Shown piece by piece: positions 41,859 through 60,614 of a stretch of 64,000 bases of DNA. The position numbers were made by a program, and so were the translations under genes. Each line of letters opens with the position of its first letter. The first letter of the stretch is position 1. The DNA is taken from assembly GCF_000389635.1 (NCBI RefSeq), contig NC_021182.1, positions 124,001 through 188,000 on the forward strand, read 5' to 3'. Under the pieces are notes generated by a model, which did no database searches, had not been told where the DNA came from, and saw nothing but the letters and a program-made list of their open reading frames with translations. The DNA comes from Clostridium pasteurianum BC1 (GTDB lineage Bacteria > Bacillota > Clostridia > Clostridiales > Clostridiaceae).

Positions 41859-43199
41859 TTATTTATTGAAGATATCTAATTTTTTAGTTGCTCTATCAAT
41901 TAATATATCTTTTTTATTTAATTCAGGATTTTTTATTACAAGATCTAGTAATTCATTTAAGGTTTTTCCAAGGGTAATGCCTTTTGGATAGCCTATATCT
42001 ATCAAATCATTGCCGTTTATAGCTAGATCCTTTAAAGAAAGAGGATCTTTTCTAGATAAAACTTCTTGTACAGAATTTTTTAAACTTATCACTGGTGAAA
42101 AATCATGGGGAGGGTTGTGCCCTTTTATATCTGCTATTTGTAAATCAAATAGATAATTAAGATTATCTATACCAACTCTATTTATAAATTTTTTTATTGA
42201 GGGTAATTTTAAGTTGTTTCTATTTACTAAGTGTTCTTTTATAAGTTTATAAACTATTTTTGTAGTATTATTATCGTATTTTAATCTTTTCAATATTTCC
42301 TGAGAAATTTTTGCTCCTTCTATAGCATGCATGTAAAAATGGCCAATTCCATTTGCATCTATAGAGAAGCAACCTGGTTTACCAATATCATGGAGTAGAG
42401 CTGCAATTCTTATTATTAAATTATTAGGTGTATTATCTAAAACCAGCATAGTATGTTCAAATATATCTTTATGGTGATGGGGATTGCGCTGATTAAAGCC
42501 TACACAGACATATAATTCTGGGAAAATTATTCTTAATAGCCCTGACTTATTCAATTCATGAAAACCTATGCTTGGAGTATTACTTAAAAGTATTTTTGAA
42601 ATTTCATCTCTAATTCTTTCCATGCTCACATTTTTTATAAGTAAATAGTTTCTATTAATGGAATCCTCAGTATTTTTATCTATTTGAAAACTGAGTTCTG
42701 TGGAAAATCTAATGGCTCTAAGTATTCTCAATGAGTCTTCACTAAATCTTAAATCGGGATTACCAACAGAGCGAATTAATCTATTTCCCAAATCTTTTTC
42801 GCCATTAAAGGGATCTTGTAATCCTTCATTATGACTATAGGCCATAGAGTTTATGGTAAAATCTCTTCTGCCTAAGTCTTCATATAAAGAATTGCTAAAT
42901 ATGACTTCATCTGGATGACGATTATCACTATACTTGCCATCTATTCTAAAAGTAGTAACTTCATAGGGAGTTTTATTAATCAATACAGTTATGGTTCCGT
43001 GTTTAATTCCCGTAGGTATGGTATTTTCAAAAATTTCACTTATATTTTTTGGTAAGGCACTGGTGGTTATGTCCCAATCTTTAGGTTCTCTATGTATAAG
43101 CTTATCTCTAATGCAGCCACCTACAGCATAAGCAGAAAAATTATTTTTATTTAATGTATCAATTATATATTCAACATCTTTTGGTAAAGTTATTTTCAT
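41859..43199 (-). CDS. cca: CCA-adding enzyme / tRNA nucleotidyltransferase with HD domain
   Basis: 446 aa. Nucleotidyltransferase head: YAVGGCIRDKLIHREPKDWDI (residues 24-44; GG 27-28, carboxylates Asp41/Asp43), then RRDFTINSMAY and the RFSEDSLRILRAIRF neck, followed by an HD domain with LLHDIG (His270, Asp271). It adds or repairs the 3' CCA of tRNAs. All tRNAs in this window already encode CCA, so a repair role is likely. The HD domain is usual in clostridial and E. coli-type enzymes. GAGGTGACCTATG precedes the start with the usual spacing. A poly(A) polymerase reading is possible but less likely for this length and taxon. Confidence 0.9.
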   Translation of the reverse strand: MKITLPKDVEYIIDTLNKNNFSAYAVGGCIRDKLIHREPKDWDITTSALPKNISEIFENTIPTGIKHGTITVLINKTPYEVTTFRIDGKYSDNRHPDEVIFSNSLYEDLGRRDFTINSMAYSHNEGLQDPFNGEKDLGNRLIRSVGNPDLRFSEDSLRILRAIRFSTELSFQIDKNTEDSINRNYLLIKNVSMERIRDEISKILLSNTPSIGFHELNKSGLLRIIFPELYVCVGFNQRNPHHHKDIFEHTMLVLDNTPNNLIIRIAALLHDIGKPGCFSIDANGIGHFYMHAIEGAKISQEILKRLKYDNNTTKIVYKLIKEHLVNRNNLKLPSIKKFINRVGIDNLNYLFDLQIADIKGHNPPHDFSPVISLKNSVQEVLSRKDPLSLKDLAINGNDLIDIGYPKGITLGKTLNELLDLVIKNPELNKKDILIDRATKKLDIFNK

Positions 43200-43497
43200 A
43201 GGTGACCTCCTTATTTTAAAGTGTTAATAATATTTTGTGGTAAAGATAGGTTTTTTATTCTATGATCTATAGAATAAGCTAACAAATTACCTAGAACTAC
43301 ATAAAGAGTATTTTAGTTCATATTTTATGTAAAGTCTACTAAGTGTAATTATAGATATTCTCATAAATAAAGTAAATATTATATGACTATCTAACTTTGC
43401 TATATATTATGTATTTTTTCTTGTAGTAAAAATAGATTAATGCTATCATCTATAATATGAGCAAAGAAAGTTCAAATTTTTTTTGAGGAGAATTAAA

Positions 43498-44244
43498 ATG
43501 GAGAATAAGATATTAGCATCAGTAAATGGTAAAGAAATTACAGAAAATGATATTGACCAAGTTATTTTGAGTTTTCCACAAGATAAAAGGCACCAATTGT
43601 TAACTGAAAAAGGTAAAAAAAGATTACTTGATCAACTTGTATCTTTTGAATTAATATATAACGATGCAAAAGATAAGGGTCTTGAGAATGACGATGAATA
43701 TAAGAGTCAGTTAGAAACAATGAAAAAGGAAATTTTAACTCAAATAGGTATGAAGAGAGCTCTTAGTGGAGTTGCAGTAGTAACTGAACAAGAGGCTAAA
43801 GACTATTACGAATTAAATAAGGATAAGTTTAAGACAGCAGCAACTGCAACAGCTAAACACATATTATTAGATACAGAAGAAGATGCTTTAAAAGTAAGTG
43901 GTGAAATAAAGGCAGGAAAATCCTTTGAAGATGCTGCAAGAGAGTATTCAACTTGTCCATCAAAAGAAGAGGGAGGTAATCTTGGAACTTTTACAAAGGG
44001 ACAGATGGTTGTAGAGTTTGAAGAAGCTTCTTTTACACAGGAAATAGGAATAGTAGGTGATCCTGTAAAAACTCAATATGGTTATCATATTATAAAGGTT
44101 GAGAATAGAACTGAAGATATACCTAAGACTTTTGAAGAAGTAAAAGAAAATATAATTAATGGATTAACTAAAGAAAGACAAAATATGAAATATACTAAGT
44201 ATATGGAAGAACTCAAGGAAAAATATCCAGTAGAAATAAAATAA
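43498..44244 (+). CDS. Parvulin-type peptidyl-prolyl isomerase (cytoplasmic)
   Basis: 248 aa. An N-terminal helical SurA-like region (1-100; ILASVNGKEITENDIDQVI) is followed by a parvulin domain (about 110-205) with TAKHILLDTEEDA, STCPSKEEGGNLGTFTKGQM in two blocks, and QYGYHIIKVE, which holds the active-site His. There is no signal peptide or lipobox, so unlike PrsA it stays in the cytoplasm. It helps fold proteins around proline bonds; clients are unknown. TGAGGAG precedes the ATG used; the TTG at 43483 overlaps it. A hairpin terminator follows. Confidence 0.9.
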   Translation: MENKILASVNGKEITENDIDQVILSFPQDKRHQLLTEKGKKRLLDQLVSFELIYNDAKDKGLENDDEYKSQLETMKKEILTQIGMKRALSGVAVVTEQEAKDYYELNKDKFKTAATATAKHILLDTEEDALKVSGEIKAGKSFEDAAREYSTCPSKEEGGNLGTFTKGQMVVEFEEASFTQEIGIVGDPVKTQYGYHIIKVENRTEDIPKTFEEVKENIINGLTKERQNMKYTKYMEELKEKYPVEIK

Positions 44245-44317
44245 GTAATCACATTTTTAGATTAAAATTGTATTTAATTATTTATGGAATTAATCTTAAA
44301 CTTTGTTTATTTTTAGG

Positions 44318-44342
44318 AAGCTAAGTTATAGTAGCTTGTTTT
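44318..44342 (+). terminator. Terminator after the parvulin gene
   Basis: The stem AAGCTA/TAGCTT (44318-44337) is followed by GTTTT. A second, longer hairpin lies just downstream. Confidence 0.55.
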
Positions 44343-44364
44343 CACAATATGCATGAGGATATGT

Positions 44365-44413
44365 AAAGGCACTATGAGAATTTTATTATAGAAAAATTTT
44401 CATAGTGCCTTTA
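44365..44413. terminator. Long hairpin, probable second terminator
   Basis: AAGGCACTATGA and AATTTT pair with AAAATT and TCATAGTGCCTT around a short loop. It would shield operon 3 from upstream transcription. Confidence 0.65.
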
Positions 44414-44642
44414 CTGTGGTTTAAAATTAAAAATTCACTTTTTATATGATAAATTGTAGTATACTATACCTAGTGTGTCAGTATATGAAATTAGGAGGAA
44501 TAAAGTATAATAATTAGATATCTATACTTAATGCTAAATTATTATACATATACAAATATAATAATTAATTTATTAATGATACAATAAATGACGTTGTGAA
44601 AAACAATATACGAAATAACTTCAAATCAACATGAAAAAGTTA

Positions 44643-44671
44643 TTGACAAATTGTATTGATGATGATAAACT
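44643..44671 (+). promoter_or_regulatory. rRNA operon 3 promoter (weaker -10)
   Basis: TTGACA (44643-44648), 17-bp spacer, TAAACT (44666-44671) in the exact place of the TATAAT of operons 1 and 4. The conserved leader hairpin CTGTCAGATGACAG and boxA follow. Confidence 0.8.
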
Positions 44672-44828
44672 ATAAAAGCTGTCAGATGACAGGAATTGAT
44701 CTTTGAAAATTAAACAGAGTATAAGAATAAAACAAACCAGCAATTCTTTAGATTTTAAGAAATTAAAATCAAGAGTAACAAATTCTTCAGTAAAATGAAG
44801 AGAAGCGATGAGCTAACATCAAACTTAT

Positions 44829-46342
<1,514 letters not shown>

Positions 46343-46573
46343 TAAGCATGGTAGGATAACTACTGTGATATGGTTGTTTAACTCTTATCTCTGTTTAATT
46401 TTGAGAGATCAATATCTCTTAAATGTACTTTGAAAATTGCATAGTGAAACAAAAAGTAAAGTAAAATAATAAAACAAATATCCTTTGTATAATTAATCTT
46501 TATCTTTAATAAAATGAAGATTAAAACAAAATAAAAGACTAAACTCGAAAAGCTAACGCTTAAGAGTATAACA

Positions 46574-49473
<2,900 letters not shown>

Positions 49474-49592
49474 TATTTAAATAAATTACTAAAGTGTATA
49501 TTAGTATACAATATTATATTTTACTTTTACCCTTTACTATGCAATTTTGAGAGTACATTTTAATTCTTAATTTTAACTCTCAATTTAATATA

Positions 49593-49709
49593 TCCAGTGT
49601 CTATGACTTAGAGGTAACACCCGTTCCCATTCCGAACACGAAGGTTAAGCTCTTATGTGCTGATGGTACTGCAGGGGTAGCCCTGTGGAAGAGTAGGTCG
49701 ATGCTGGGT
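49593..49709 (+). rRNA. rrf: 5S ribosomal RNA, operon 3
   Basis: Same 117-nt sequence as operons 1 and 2. No tRNA follows; a terminator comes directly after. Confidence 0.95.
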
Positions 49710-49713
49710 TTTT

Positions 49714-49743
49714 AAAAACAGTTCTGTATAGAGCTGTTTTTTT
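49714..49743 (+). terminator. Terminator of rRNA operon 3
   Basis: AAAAACAG/CTGTTTTT stem followed by a run of T, 4 nt after 5S. Confidence 0.85.
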
Positions 49744-49756
49744 CATGAAAAATTTT

Positions 49757-49888
49757 TATAAACAGAGTTCTAAGTATCAGTATTTATGATACTTAGAACT
49801 CGTTGTCCTTTAGGGTAAATCGTCATCCAGGGACGTATCCACTCTTTACTCCAACTTTGAAGATTAGAGTGACTAGTCATCGGATAAA
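49757..49888 (-). repeat. Structured intergenic repeat, copy R10 (type B, no internal unit)
   Basis: On the minus strand: TTTATCCGATGACTAGTCAC, a short stem CACTCT/AGAGTG (49840-49845, 49866-49871), ACGTCCCTGGATGACG, and the type B end hairpin, here a near-perfect GAGTTCTAAGTATCA / TGATACTTAGAACTC. It is the minimal type B form, 132 bp. Confidence 0.88.
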
Positions 49889-49975
49889 CATATTTTTTAG
49901 TTACTTATATAATTGGAGTAAACATTGTCTCAAAATAAATGACTTATATAAAGTAATCTTTAATATCATTGAAAG

Positions 49976-50010
49976 ATAAAAAAACCGCCCTTAATCTTTA
50001 AGGGCGGTAA
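49976..50010 (-). terminator. Terminator of the aspartate kinase gene (minus strand)
   Basis: Stem ACCGCCCTTA/TAAGGGCGGT; read on the minus strand it is followed by seven T. It lies 23 bp past the lysC stop. Confidence 0.88.
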
Positions 50011-50032
50011 ATTTTTAGTTTAAATAAAGTTA

Positions 50033-51379
50033 TTACATAAAAGTTTCATAAATAGATCTAATAGCCTTCTCAAAATCATTATTTTCAACGCCTACTATTA
50101 TGTTTATTTCACTAGAGCCTTGATTTATCATTCGTATATTTACAGTATTTTTAGCAAGAGCATCAAATATTTTTGCAGCAACGCCCTTTGATTGAGACAT
50201 TCCCCGACCAACAGTAGCTACCAATGCCATATTTGGTAGAACCTCTATGGAATCAGGATTGCATTGTCTCTTAATATCATGAAGTATATTTTCCAATTTA
50301 TTTTTTATTTGTGAATCTGCAATTACTAATGAAACAGAATCTATACCTGCAGGCATATTTTCAAATACCACTCCATGTGTTTCTAGAATGGACAATAATT
50401 TTCTGCAAAAGCCTAGTTCAGTATTCATAAGGTTTTTTTCTATTGTTATTACTGTGAAGTCTTTTTTTCCTGCAATTCCTGTTATAGTGCCAATATTATT
50501 TGTTGCCTTAGTATCGCTAACTATTAATGTTCCAGGTTCTTGTGGCATGTTGGTGTTTTTTATATTTATTGGAATGCCTGCTTCTCTTACAGGAAAAACA
50601 GAGTCTTCATGTAGAACTGTAGCACCCATATAAGATAGTTCCCTAAGTTCTCTATAAGTTATTGTTTTAATTGGATGAGGACTAGTAACTATTCTTGGAT
50701 CAGCCATTAAAAATCCTGAAACATCAGTCCAGTTTTCATATAAGGAAGCATTTACTGCACGGGCAACTATAGCACCGGTTACGTCTGATCCTCCACGAGA
50801 AAAAGTTTTTATGTGTCTTTCACATTGGCCTTGGCATTGAGAACCATAAAAACCAGGAATTACTGCTTTATTTATCTTAATTAGACGGCTATGTGCAGCT
50901 TCTTGAGTGCCTTCAGAAGAGAGGCAACCATTTTCGTCGAATAAAATTATATCAGCAGGATCTATAAATTCATAACCCAATAGGGTTGATAATATAATTC
51001 CATTCAAATATTCACCACGACTTGCAGTATAATCTGAGGATGCACCTTCAGAAATATCTTTTTTAATTACATTTAAATAATGATTTATATCAAGATCTTT
51101 CATATTATTATATCTTCCAGATAGTTCTTCAACGATTTCTGTATATCTTTCCGCTATAATTTTGAATACATCATCAAAAGGTATACCTTGCTGTACGTGG
51201 GTATGACAGAGATATAGTAAATCTGTTATTTTATAGTCTTTACCATGCCTTTTACCTGGAGCTGAAGGTACAATATATTTTCTTTCTGGATTACTTTCTA
51301 CAATGTGCTTTACTTTTTCAAACTGATGGGCATCTGCAAGCGAACTGCCACCAAATTTTGCTACAATAATGTTTTCCAA
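50033..51379 (-). CDS. lysC: Aspartate kinase
   Basis: 448 aa. The amino-acid kinase domain begins ENIIVAKFGGSSLADA (Lys8, Gly-Gly 10-11), with SRGGSDVTGAIVARA and LMADPRIV as nucleotide and aspartate sites. Two C-terminal ACT repeats follow (from about residue 310: IAGKKDFTVITIEKNL and VATVGRGMSQSKGVAAKI), the site of feedback control by lysine and/or threonine. It makes aspartyl phosphate, the first step to lysine, methionine, threonine and diaminopimelate. The start is TTG, 8 nt after GGGAGGG; upstream in-frame codons have no such site. No lysine riboswitch is visible upstream; repeat R11 lies there instead. Confidence 0.94.
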   Translation of the reverse strand: MENIIVAKFGGSSLADAHQFEKVKHIVESNPERKYIVPSAPGKRHGKDYKITDLLYLCHTHVQQGIPFDDVFKIIAERYTEIVEELSGRYNNMKDLDINHYLNVIKKDISEGASSDYTASRGEYLNGIILSTLLGYEFIDPADIILFDENGCLSSEGTQEAAHSRLIKINKAVIPGFYGSQCQGQCERHIKTFSRGGSDVTGAIVARAVNASLYENWTDVSGFLMADPRIVTSPHPIKTITYRELRELSYMGATVLHEDSVFPVREAGIPINIKNTNMPQEPGTLIVSDTKATNNIGTITGIAGKKDFTVITIEKNLMNTELGFCRKLLSILETHGVVFENMPAGIDSVSLVIADSQIKNKLENILHDIKRQCNPDSIEVLPNMALVATVGRGMSQSKGVAAKIFDALAKNTVNIRMINQGSSEINIIVGVENNDFEKAIRSIYETFM

Positions 51380-51458
51380 TTTATTACCCTCCCAAAACAG
51401 TATAAATTTTAATTCAACAAACAATTCATAAAGCTTAAATTTGTTTATGAAAAAATTT

Positions 51459-51579
51459 TATCAATGAATATTACTTAGTAGGAGTTTGTACTCTGCTAAG
51501 TTTAGATGAATTATCCAGGGATGTGACGCCGTTATTGATGTTTAGCTGGAATGTTACATCAGCTAGTCATCGGATAAAT
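51459..51579 (-). repeat. Structured intergenic repeat, copy R11 (type A, no internal unit, diverged)
   Basis: On the minus strand: ATTTATCCGATGACTAGCTG, a changed inner stem (TGATGT/ACATCA), then GTCACATCCCTGGATAATTC and the type A end hairpin with altered arms (ACTTAGCAGAG/CTCCTACTAAGT). It lies 80 bp upstream of the aspartate kinase start and in the same direction. Confidence 0.82.
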
Positions 51580-51932
51580 AATATATTAATACTTATGTAG
51601 ATTATTTGCCGAAATTAGGATAAATATTTCATTAGTGCCAATTTTTTATTAAAATTAAAAATATTTTTATTATATAACTAAACCATAATATCAAAAAATT
51701 AATAATTATGCAATGTTCATTTTAGCCATGTACAATAATCATCTCTGATAATTGTATAAAATACGTCATATATTGTTGGATTTATGCAATATTTAAGAAT
51801 AATATAATCTAGTTAACTCACAGTATATGTTATAATAACATTATTATACAATTATATCATAGTATCACAGACAAATTTTAACAAAAGCTAACAATTTATT
51901 GTTGTGAATTAAAGTGTAAAGGTGGTAAGCCA
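51580..51932. other. Non-coding region upstream of natA
   Basis: About 350 bp, AT-rich. A TATAAT near 51832 could belong to the natAB promoter, but no good -35 box is paired with it. I see no gene or RNA here. Confidence 0.35.
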
Positions 51933-52664
51933 ATGATAGCTGTAAAAAATCTAAGTAAGTCTTTTAAAAAGATAAGGGCAGTAGATAGTATTAATTTTGA
52001 AGTCAATGATGGTGAAATAGTTGGTCTTTTAGGGGAAAATGGAGCTGGTAAAACTACTACTTTAAGGGTGCTAGCTACAATGCTAAAGCCCACTGAGGGA
52101 ACTGCTATGGTAAATGGATATGATATCAATAAGGAGCCTGAAACTGTAAGAGGTGAAATAGGTATATTATTCGGGGGAGAGGTTGGACTTTATGATAGAT
52201 TAACCGCTAGAGAGAATATAAGATATTTTGCAGAGCTTAATGGCATGTCAAGAAGAGAAGCGGATGAAAGTATAGATAAATTATCCCAAAGTTTAGAAAT
52301 GGACAAATATATAGATAAAAAAGTAGGTAAGTTTTCTAGGGGCATGAAACAAAAAGTAGCTATTGTTAGGTCTATAGTTCATAATCCTTCAGTGATACTA
52401 TTTGATGAACCTACGGCAGGCTTAGATGTGACCGCTGCTAGAATTGTACAAGAATTTATTTTAAAATGTAAGAACGAAAAAAAAGCAATAATATTTTCTA
52501 GTCATACTATGTCAGAGGTTGAAAAGTTGTGTAATAAAATAATTATAATTCATAAGGGGAAAATATTAGAAGAGGGAACTATTAAAAATATAAAGTTAAA
52601 ATACAAAAGTGAAGATATGGAAGAAATATTTATGAATTTGGTAGGTGGAAATGATGAGAAATAA
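51933..52664 (+). CDS. natA: NatA-like ABC transporter ATP-binding protein
   Basis: 243 aa. Walker A GENGAGKT (34-41), Q-loop region ILFGGEVGLYDRLTARENI, signature FSRGMKQK (134-141, Ser-Arg-Gly rather than Ser-Gly-Gly, as in NatA and related exporters), Walker B VILFDE (154-159) and SSHTMSEVEKL with the switch His. It is a cytoplasmic ATPase that powers the membrane protein encoded next. NatAB of Bacillus exports sodium; homologues can export drugs or peptides, so the substrate is inferred from similarity only. AAAGGTGG precedes the ATG. The gene overlaps natB by 11 bp. Confidence 0.88.
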   Translation: MIAVKNLSKSFKKIRAVDSINFEVNDGEIVGLLGENGAGKTTTLRVLATMLKPTEGTAMVNGYDINKEPETVRGEIGILFGGEVGLYDRLTARENIRYFAELNGMSRREADESIDKLSQSLEMDKYIDKKVGKFSRGMKQKVAIVRSIVHNPSVILFDEPTAGLDVTAARIVQEFILKCKNEKKAIIFSSHTMSEVEKLCNKIIIIHKGKILEEGTIKNIKLKYKSEDMEEIFMNLVGGNDEK

Positions 52665-53844
52665 TATTGTACTAATAGTATTTAAAAAAGAACTTCTAGA
52701 TATATTTAGAGATAGAAAAACTTTAATATTAAGCATTCTTATACCTCTAATTGTTTTACCTGCCTTGTCTTACTTTATAGGAAAGGCTTCTAATAATGAT
52801 ATTAAAAATGTAGAGAAGAGTATATCAATAAATATAACAGATAAGAGTAATAGTAATTTAAGTAAATTTATTAAAGCACAAAAGAATATAAAAATTATAA
52901 ATTCTAAAGATGTAAGTAATGATATAAGAACAGGAAAAATACTATTGTCAATAACTATACCTAAAGATTTAGATAAAAATATAGCACATGAAACTGATGC
53001 AAAGATAACTATGGACTACGATAATTCCAGTACTAATGCATCCACCGCTGTAAGTATTGTTAAAGCATACATAGATCAATATTCAAAGGAAATAGTATCT
53101 AAAAGATTATCAGATAGAAATATAAATGCTAATATTTTAAATCCTATAGATATAGTAGAGGATACCATTGATAAAAAGGAAAGTGGAGTTGGAAAAATGA
53201 TGATAGTAATGTTGGTTCCACTGCTTTTAATAATTTATAGTATAACTGGAACCATGGCAGCTGCAACAGATTTAGGTGTAGGTGAAAAAGAGCGAGGAAC
53301 ATTGGAACCACTTTTAACAACAAAGGCCAATAGAATGTCAATACTCTGGGGAAAACTTTTTGCAATAGCAATCATGGGAATAATTATATCACTAGCCTCT
53401 CTATCAAGCTTATTTATAGCCATGCAGCAAAAAAATGGTATTTTTTCTTCAACAGGTAAAGCTGATTTAAACTTAAACTTTGCTAACATTATTCTTATTA
53501 TGCTTATTCCAATATTATTAACTATGGTTTTTGGAGCTATTCAGTTATCTATAAGTATTTATGCTAAATCTTTTAAAGAAGCTCAAACATATCTTTCACC
53601 AGTAATGATTATAGGTATGATATTGGCTTATTTAACAATGCTTAAGGATGCCAAAAGTATAGAGGGTTATTATTTTAATATACCTATTACTAATGCATCT
53701 TGTCTCATAAAGGAATTATTAGTAGGAATATATAATTATAATCATATTGCCATAACTTTTATTTGGATGATAGTATATGTAGTGGTGGCACTTTTATTTG
53801 CGAGATATATGTTTAGTAGAGAAGATGTGGTCTTTAGAGCGTAA
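52654..53844 (+). CDS. natB: NatB-like ABC transporter permease
   Basis: 396 aa, ABC-2 type membrane protein. It has one N-terminal helix (ILSILIPLIVLPALSYFIG), then an external domain of about 140 residues, then five C-terminal helices; between the second and third are the GVGEKERGTLEPLLTT residues typical of NatB and other ABC-2 exporters. It forms the channel for the NatA ATPase encoded just before it. AGGTGG (52643-52648) favours the ATG at 52654; an ATG one codon upstream is too close. The reading frame overlaps the end of natA, so translation is coupled. Confidence 0.88.
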   Translation: MRNNIVLIVFKKELLDIFRDRKTLILSILIPLIVLPALSYFIGKASNNDIKNVEKSISINITDKSNSNLSKFIKAQKNIKIINSKDVSNDIRTGKILLSITIPKDLDKNIAHETDAKITMDYDNSSTNASTAVSIVKAYIDQYSKEIVSKRLSDRNINANILNPIDIVEDTIDKKESGVGKMMIVMLVPLLLIIYSITGTMAAATDLGVGEKERGTLEPLLTTKANRMSILWGKLFAIAIMGIIISLASLSSLFIAMQQKNGIFSSTGKADLNLNFANIILIMLIPILLTMVFGAIQLSISIYAKSFKEAQTYLSPVMIIGMILAYLTMLKDAKSIEGYYFNIPITNASCLIKELLVGIYNYNHIAITFIWMIVYVVVALLFARYMFSREDVVFRA

Positions 53845-53879
53845 TTTTCTACAATTTATAAGAGGCAGTGATCAATTTT

Positions 53880-53943
53880 CACCTATGCTTTTATCTCCAC
53901 CTTTTGAAGGTGGAGTGTTATAGCGGCTAGTCATCGGATAAAA
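53880..53943 (-). repeat. Structured intergenic repeat, copy R12 (truncated, 5' half)
   Basis: On the minus strand: TTTATCCGATGACTAGCCGC, TATAACACTCCACC, a 4-nt turn, then GGTGGAGATAAAAGC. The 3' part (ACGTCCCTGG and end hairpin) is missing. Confidence 0.8.
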
Positions 53944-54142
53944 AATTTTACAGGCAAATCTAGTGATATGAAGACTTATAAGGATTATTTGCCAAATATG
54001 AAATAAATACAGAAATATTAATATTTATTAGAATTACTTGCAGAATTCAGTTTAGATATAGAAATGTTTAATATAAATATTATATAGATATAGTAATATA
54101 AGACTTATTAAGGTTTCAATAAAAATTTAAAATTAAAATAAA

Positions 54143-54233
54143 AAACCGCTAAACTTATATACGCTATCTTAAAGAAATAATCAATCAATATATAAACATA
54201 TTTCTTTTAAAATATTTAAAAGCTTAACGGTTT
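54143..54233 (-). terminator. Hairpin downstream of the XRE-family regulator (minus strand)
   Basis: Outer arms AAACCGCTAA and TTAACGGTTT, inner arms AAAGAAATA/TATTTCTTT. Read on the minus strand it ends GCGGTTTTTTATTTT, as expected of a terminator, though the loop is long. Confidence 0.6.
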
Positions 54234-54240
54234 CAATATA

Positions 54241-54453
54241 TTAACTTACTTTTAAATCATCTAATTGTACTTTTAATATAATTGATATAGTCTCTATAAC
54301 ATTAAAGGATGGGTTACGTTTAGAACCTCTTTCTAATTCCTCCAAATAAGTTTTAGAAATAGGAACTGCTAGGTTTTTGGACAAATTAGACACATCCATG
54401 CAGGTTAATCCTTTCTCCAATCTAATCTCTCTTATTTTACTACCATTTACCAT
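54241..54453 (-). CDS. Small XRE-family helix-turn-helix regulator
   Basis: 70 aa, essentially one Cro/C1-type HTH domain: IREIRLEKGLTCMDVSNLS (helices 1-2), ISKTYLEELERGSKRNPS (recognition helix and the following turn), and IETISIILKVQLDDLKVS (closing helices). The family represses or activates by binding operators as a dimer; the target is unknown. A nearby candidate is cobB, 165 bp upstream in the same direction. AGAGGGGGTTTTTTA precedes the ATG. It is complete for the single-domain subfamily. Confidence 0.85.
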   Translation of the reverse strand: MVNGSKIREIRLEKGLTCMDVSNLSKNLAVPISKTYLEELERGSKRNPSFNVIETISIILKVQLDDLKVS

Positions 54454-54617
54454 TAAAAAACCCCCTCTAGCTCTATATGAAATTATATACTCAAGTTTAA
54501 CTTAGGATGAAGTTTTATTTATATTTTTATTATATCGTAAATTTCTGAAAAATAAAATTAAATTTTTAGTGCAATTTATTGTATTATTTGTAAATATTAT
54601 AAAATTTTTATGCTATA

Positions 54618-55343
54618 TTACAGTACTCCTTTTAAGATTTTACCTATACTATCGTTTATCACTAAATCTGCTCTTCTATCATAGGGAGTAGAGGCTTTAT
54701 TTATAAGAATTAATTTTTTGCCTTTGAAATAATCTATGAGACCAGCAGCTGGATAAACAACAAGTGAAGTTCCTCCTACAATAAGTACATCAGCATTACT
54801 AATAAATCTAACTGATTCATTTATAATATCCGTATTCAAGCCTTCTTCATATAGTACTACATCTGGTTTTATGGTCTCACCGCACATATCACATTTTGGA
54901 ATAATGGATTTGCTATCTAAAATGTATTCTAGATCAAAAAATTTATTACAATTTGTGCAATAGTTCCTATGAATTGAACCATGAAGCTCTAAAACTTTTT
55001 TTGAACCAGCCATTTGATGGAGTCCATCTATGTTTTGGGTTATCACAGCTTTTAGTTTGCCTTTTCTTTCAAGTTCAGCTAGTGCATAGTGAGCAGGATT
55101 TGGTTTTGCCTCTTTGTATATCATTTTTGCTCTGTAAAAGTCAAAGAAGTCTTCCGTATGATTTATGAAAAAACTGTGACTGAGCATAATCTCTGGGGCA
55201 TAGGAAAAATTATTTTTTGTTTTATATAGACCACTTTCGGACCTAAAGTCTGGAATAGAACTTTCAGTAGAAACTCCAGCTCCTCCAAAGAATACAATAT
55301 TATTACTATTTTCTATTATATGCTTTAATTCATCATTACACAT
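54618..55343 (-). CDS. cobB: NAD-dependent protein deacylase, sirtuin (CobB type)
   Basis: 241 aa. FFGGAGVSTESSIPDFRS (18-35) binds NAD; QNIDGLH (103-109) and LELHGS with catalytic His121 form the active site; CTNC (129/132) and CDMC (151/154) bind zinc; GGTSLVVYPA is the last NAD motif. It removes acetyl or longer acyl groups from lysines, in many bacteria activating acetyl-CoA synthetase. GAGGTGGTAAT points to the ATG used; the longer open frame upstream is not supported. It is clearly distinct from the SIR2-like protein at 13818-14915, which has no zinc ribbon. Confidence 0.94.
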   Translation of the reverse strand: MCNDELKHIIENSNNIVFFGGAGVSTESSIPDFRSESGLYKTKNNFSYAPEIMLSHSFFINHTEDFFDFYRAKMIYKEAKPNPAHYALAELERKGKLKAVITQNIDGLHQMAGSKKVLELHGSIHRNYCTNCNKFFDLEYILDSKSIIPKCDMCGETIKPDVVLYEEGLNTDIINESVRFISNADVLIVGGTSLVVYPAAGLIDYFKGKKLILINKASTPYDRRADLVINDSIGKILKGVL

Positions 55344-55618
55344 ATTACCACCTCTTTTATATATTATAACATAAAATATAAGATAATTATAATTTAACAA
55401 CATAAACCTAACCAGGAGTATCTATATACAAAATATAAAGGAAAAGTTAATAAAAGTGAGTAAATTAAAGATAAAATTTTATTATGGTAGGGCTTTATAG
55501 ACAAATATAATGACAGTATGATATCATCTTAATGTCGCTTTATCAAGTGCTTAGAGTTGTTAAATATAATTGATGTAAGTGATATGAATTATATTATGCA
55601 AGTTTGTTAAAAAAGTAG
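55344..55618. other. Non-coding region upstream of rRNA operon 4
   Basis: About 275 bp, AT-rich, with no gene or repeat copy that I can support. Confidence 0.4.
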
Positions 55619-55647
55619 TTGACATTATTAAATTCACTTGATATAAT
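55619..55647 (+). promoter_or_regulatory. rRNA operon 4 promoter
   Basis: TTGACA (55619-55624), 17-bp spacer, TATAAT (55642-55647): a perfect consensus as in operon 1, with nearly the same flanks. The conserved leader hairpin and boxA follow. Confidence 0.9.
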
Positions 55648-55803
55648 ATAAAAGCTGTCAGATGACAGGAATTGATCTTTGAAAATTAAACAGAGTATAA
55701 GAATAAGTAAACCAGCAATTCTTTAGATTTTAAGAAATTGAAATCAAGAGTAACAAATTCTTCAGTAAAATGAAGAGAAGCGATGAGCTAACATCAAACT
55801 TAT

Positions 55804-57317
<1,514 letters not shown>

Positions 57318-57465
57318 TAAGCATGGTAGGATAACTACTGTGATATGGTTATTTAACTCTTATCTCTGTTTAATTTTGAGAGATTACAACTTATAGTTGA
57401 CTAGATTACTAGTCAATTTTTGCTAAGTATAATTAATACATTTAATCTCTTAGAAATTTTTATAG

Positions 57466-57542
<77 letters not shown>

Positions 57543-57714
57543 TTTTGGGACGATAGTTCTAAAATAAATATGTACTTTGAAAATTGCATAGTGAAACAAA
57601 AAGTAAAGTAAAATAATAAAACAAATATCCTTTGTATAATTAATCTTTAATAAAATGAAGATTAGAACAAAAATAAAAGACTAAACTCGAAAGCTAACGC
57701 TTAAGAGTATAACA

Positions 57715-60614
<2,900 letters not shown>

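Noticed and set aside
51380-51458. Lysine riboswitch upstream of aspartate kinase
   Set aside because: The upstream stretch is too short and lacks the conserved junction; repeat R11 occupies the region.
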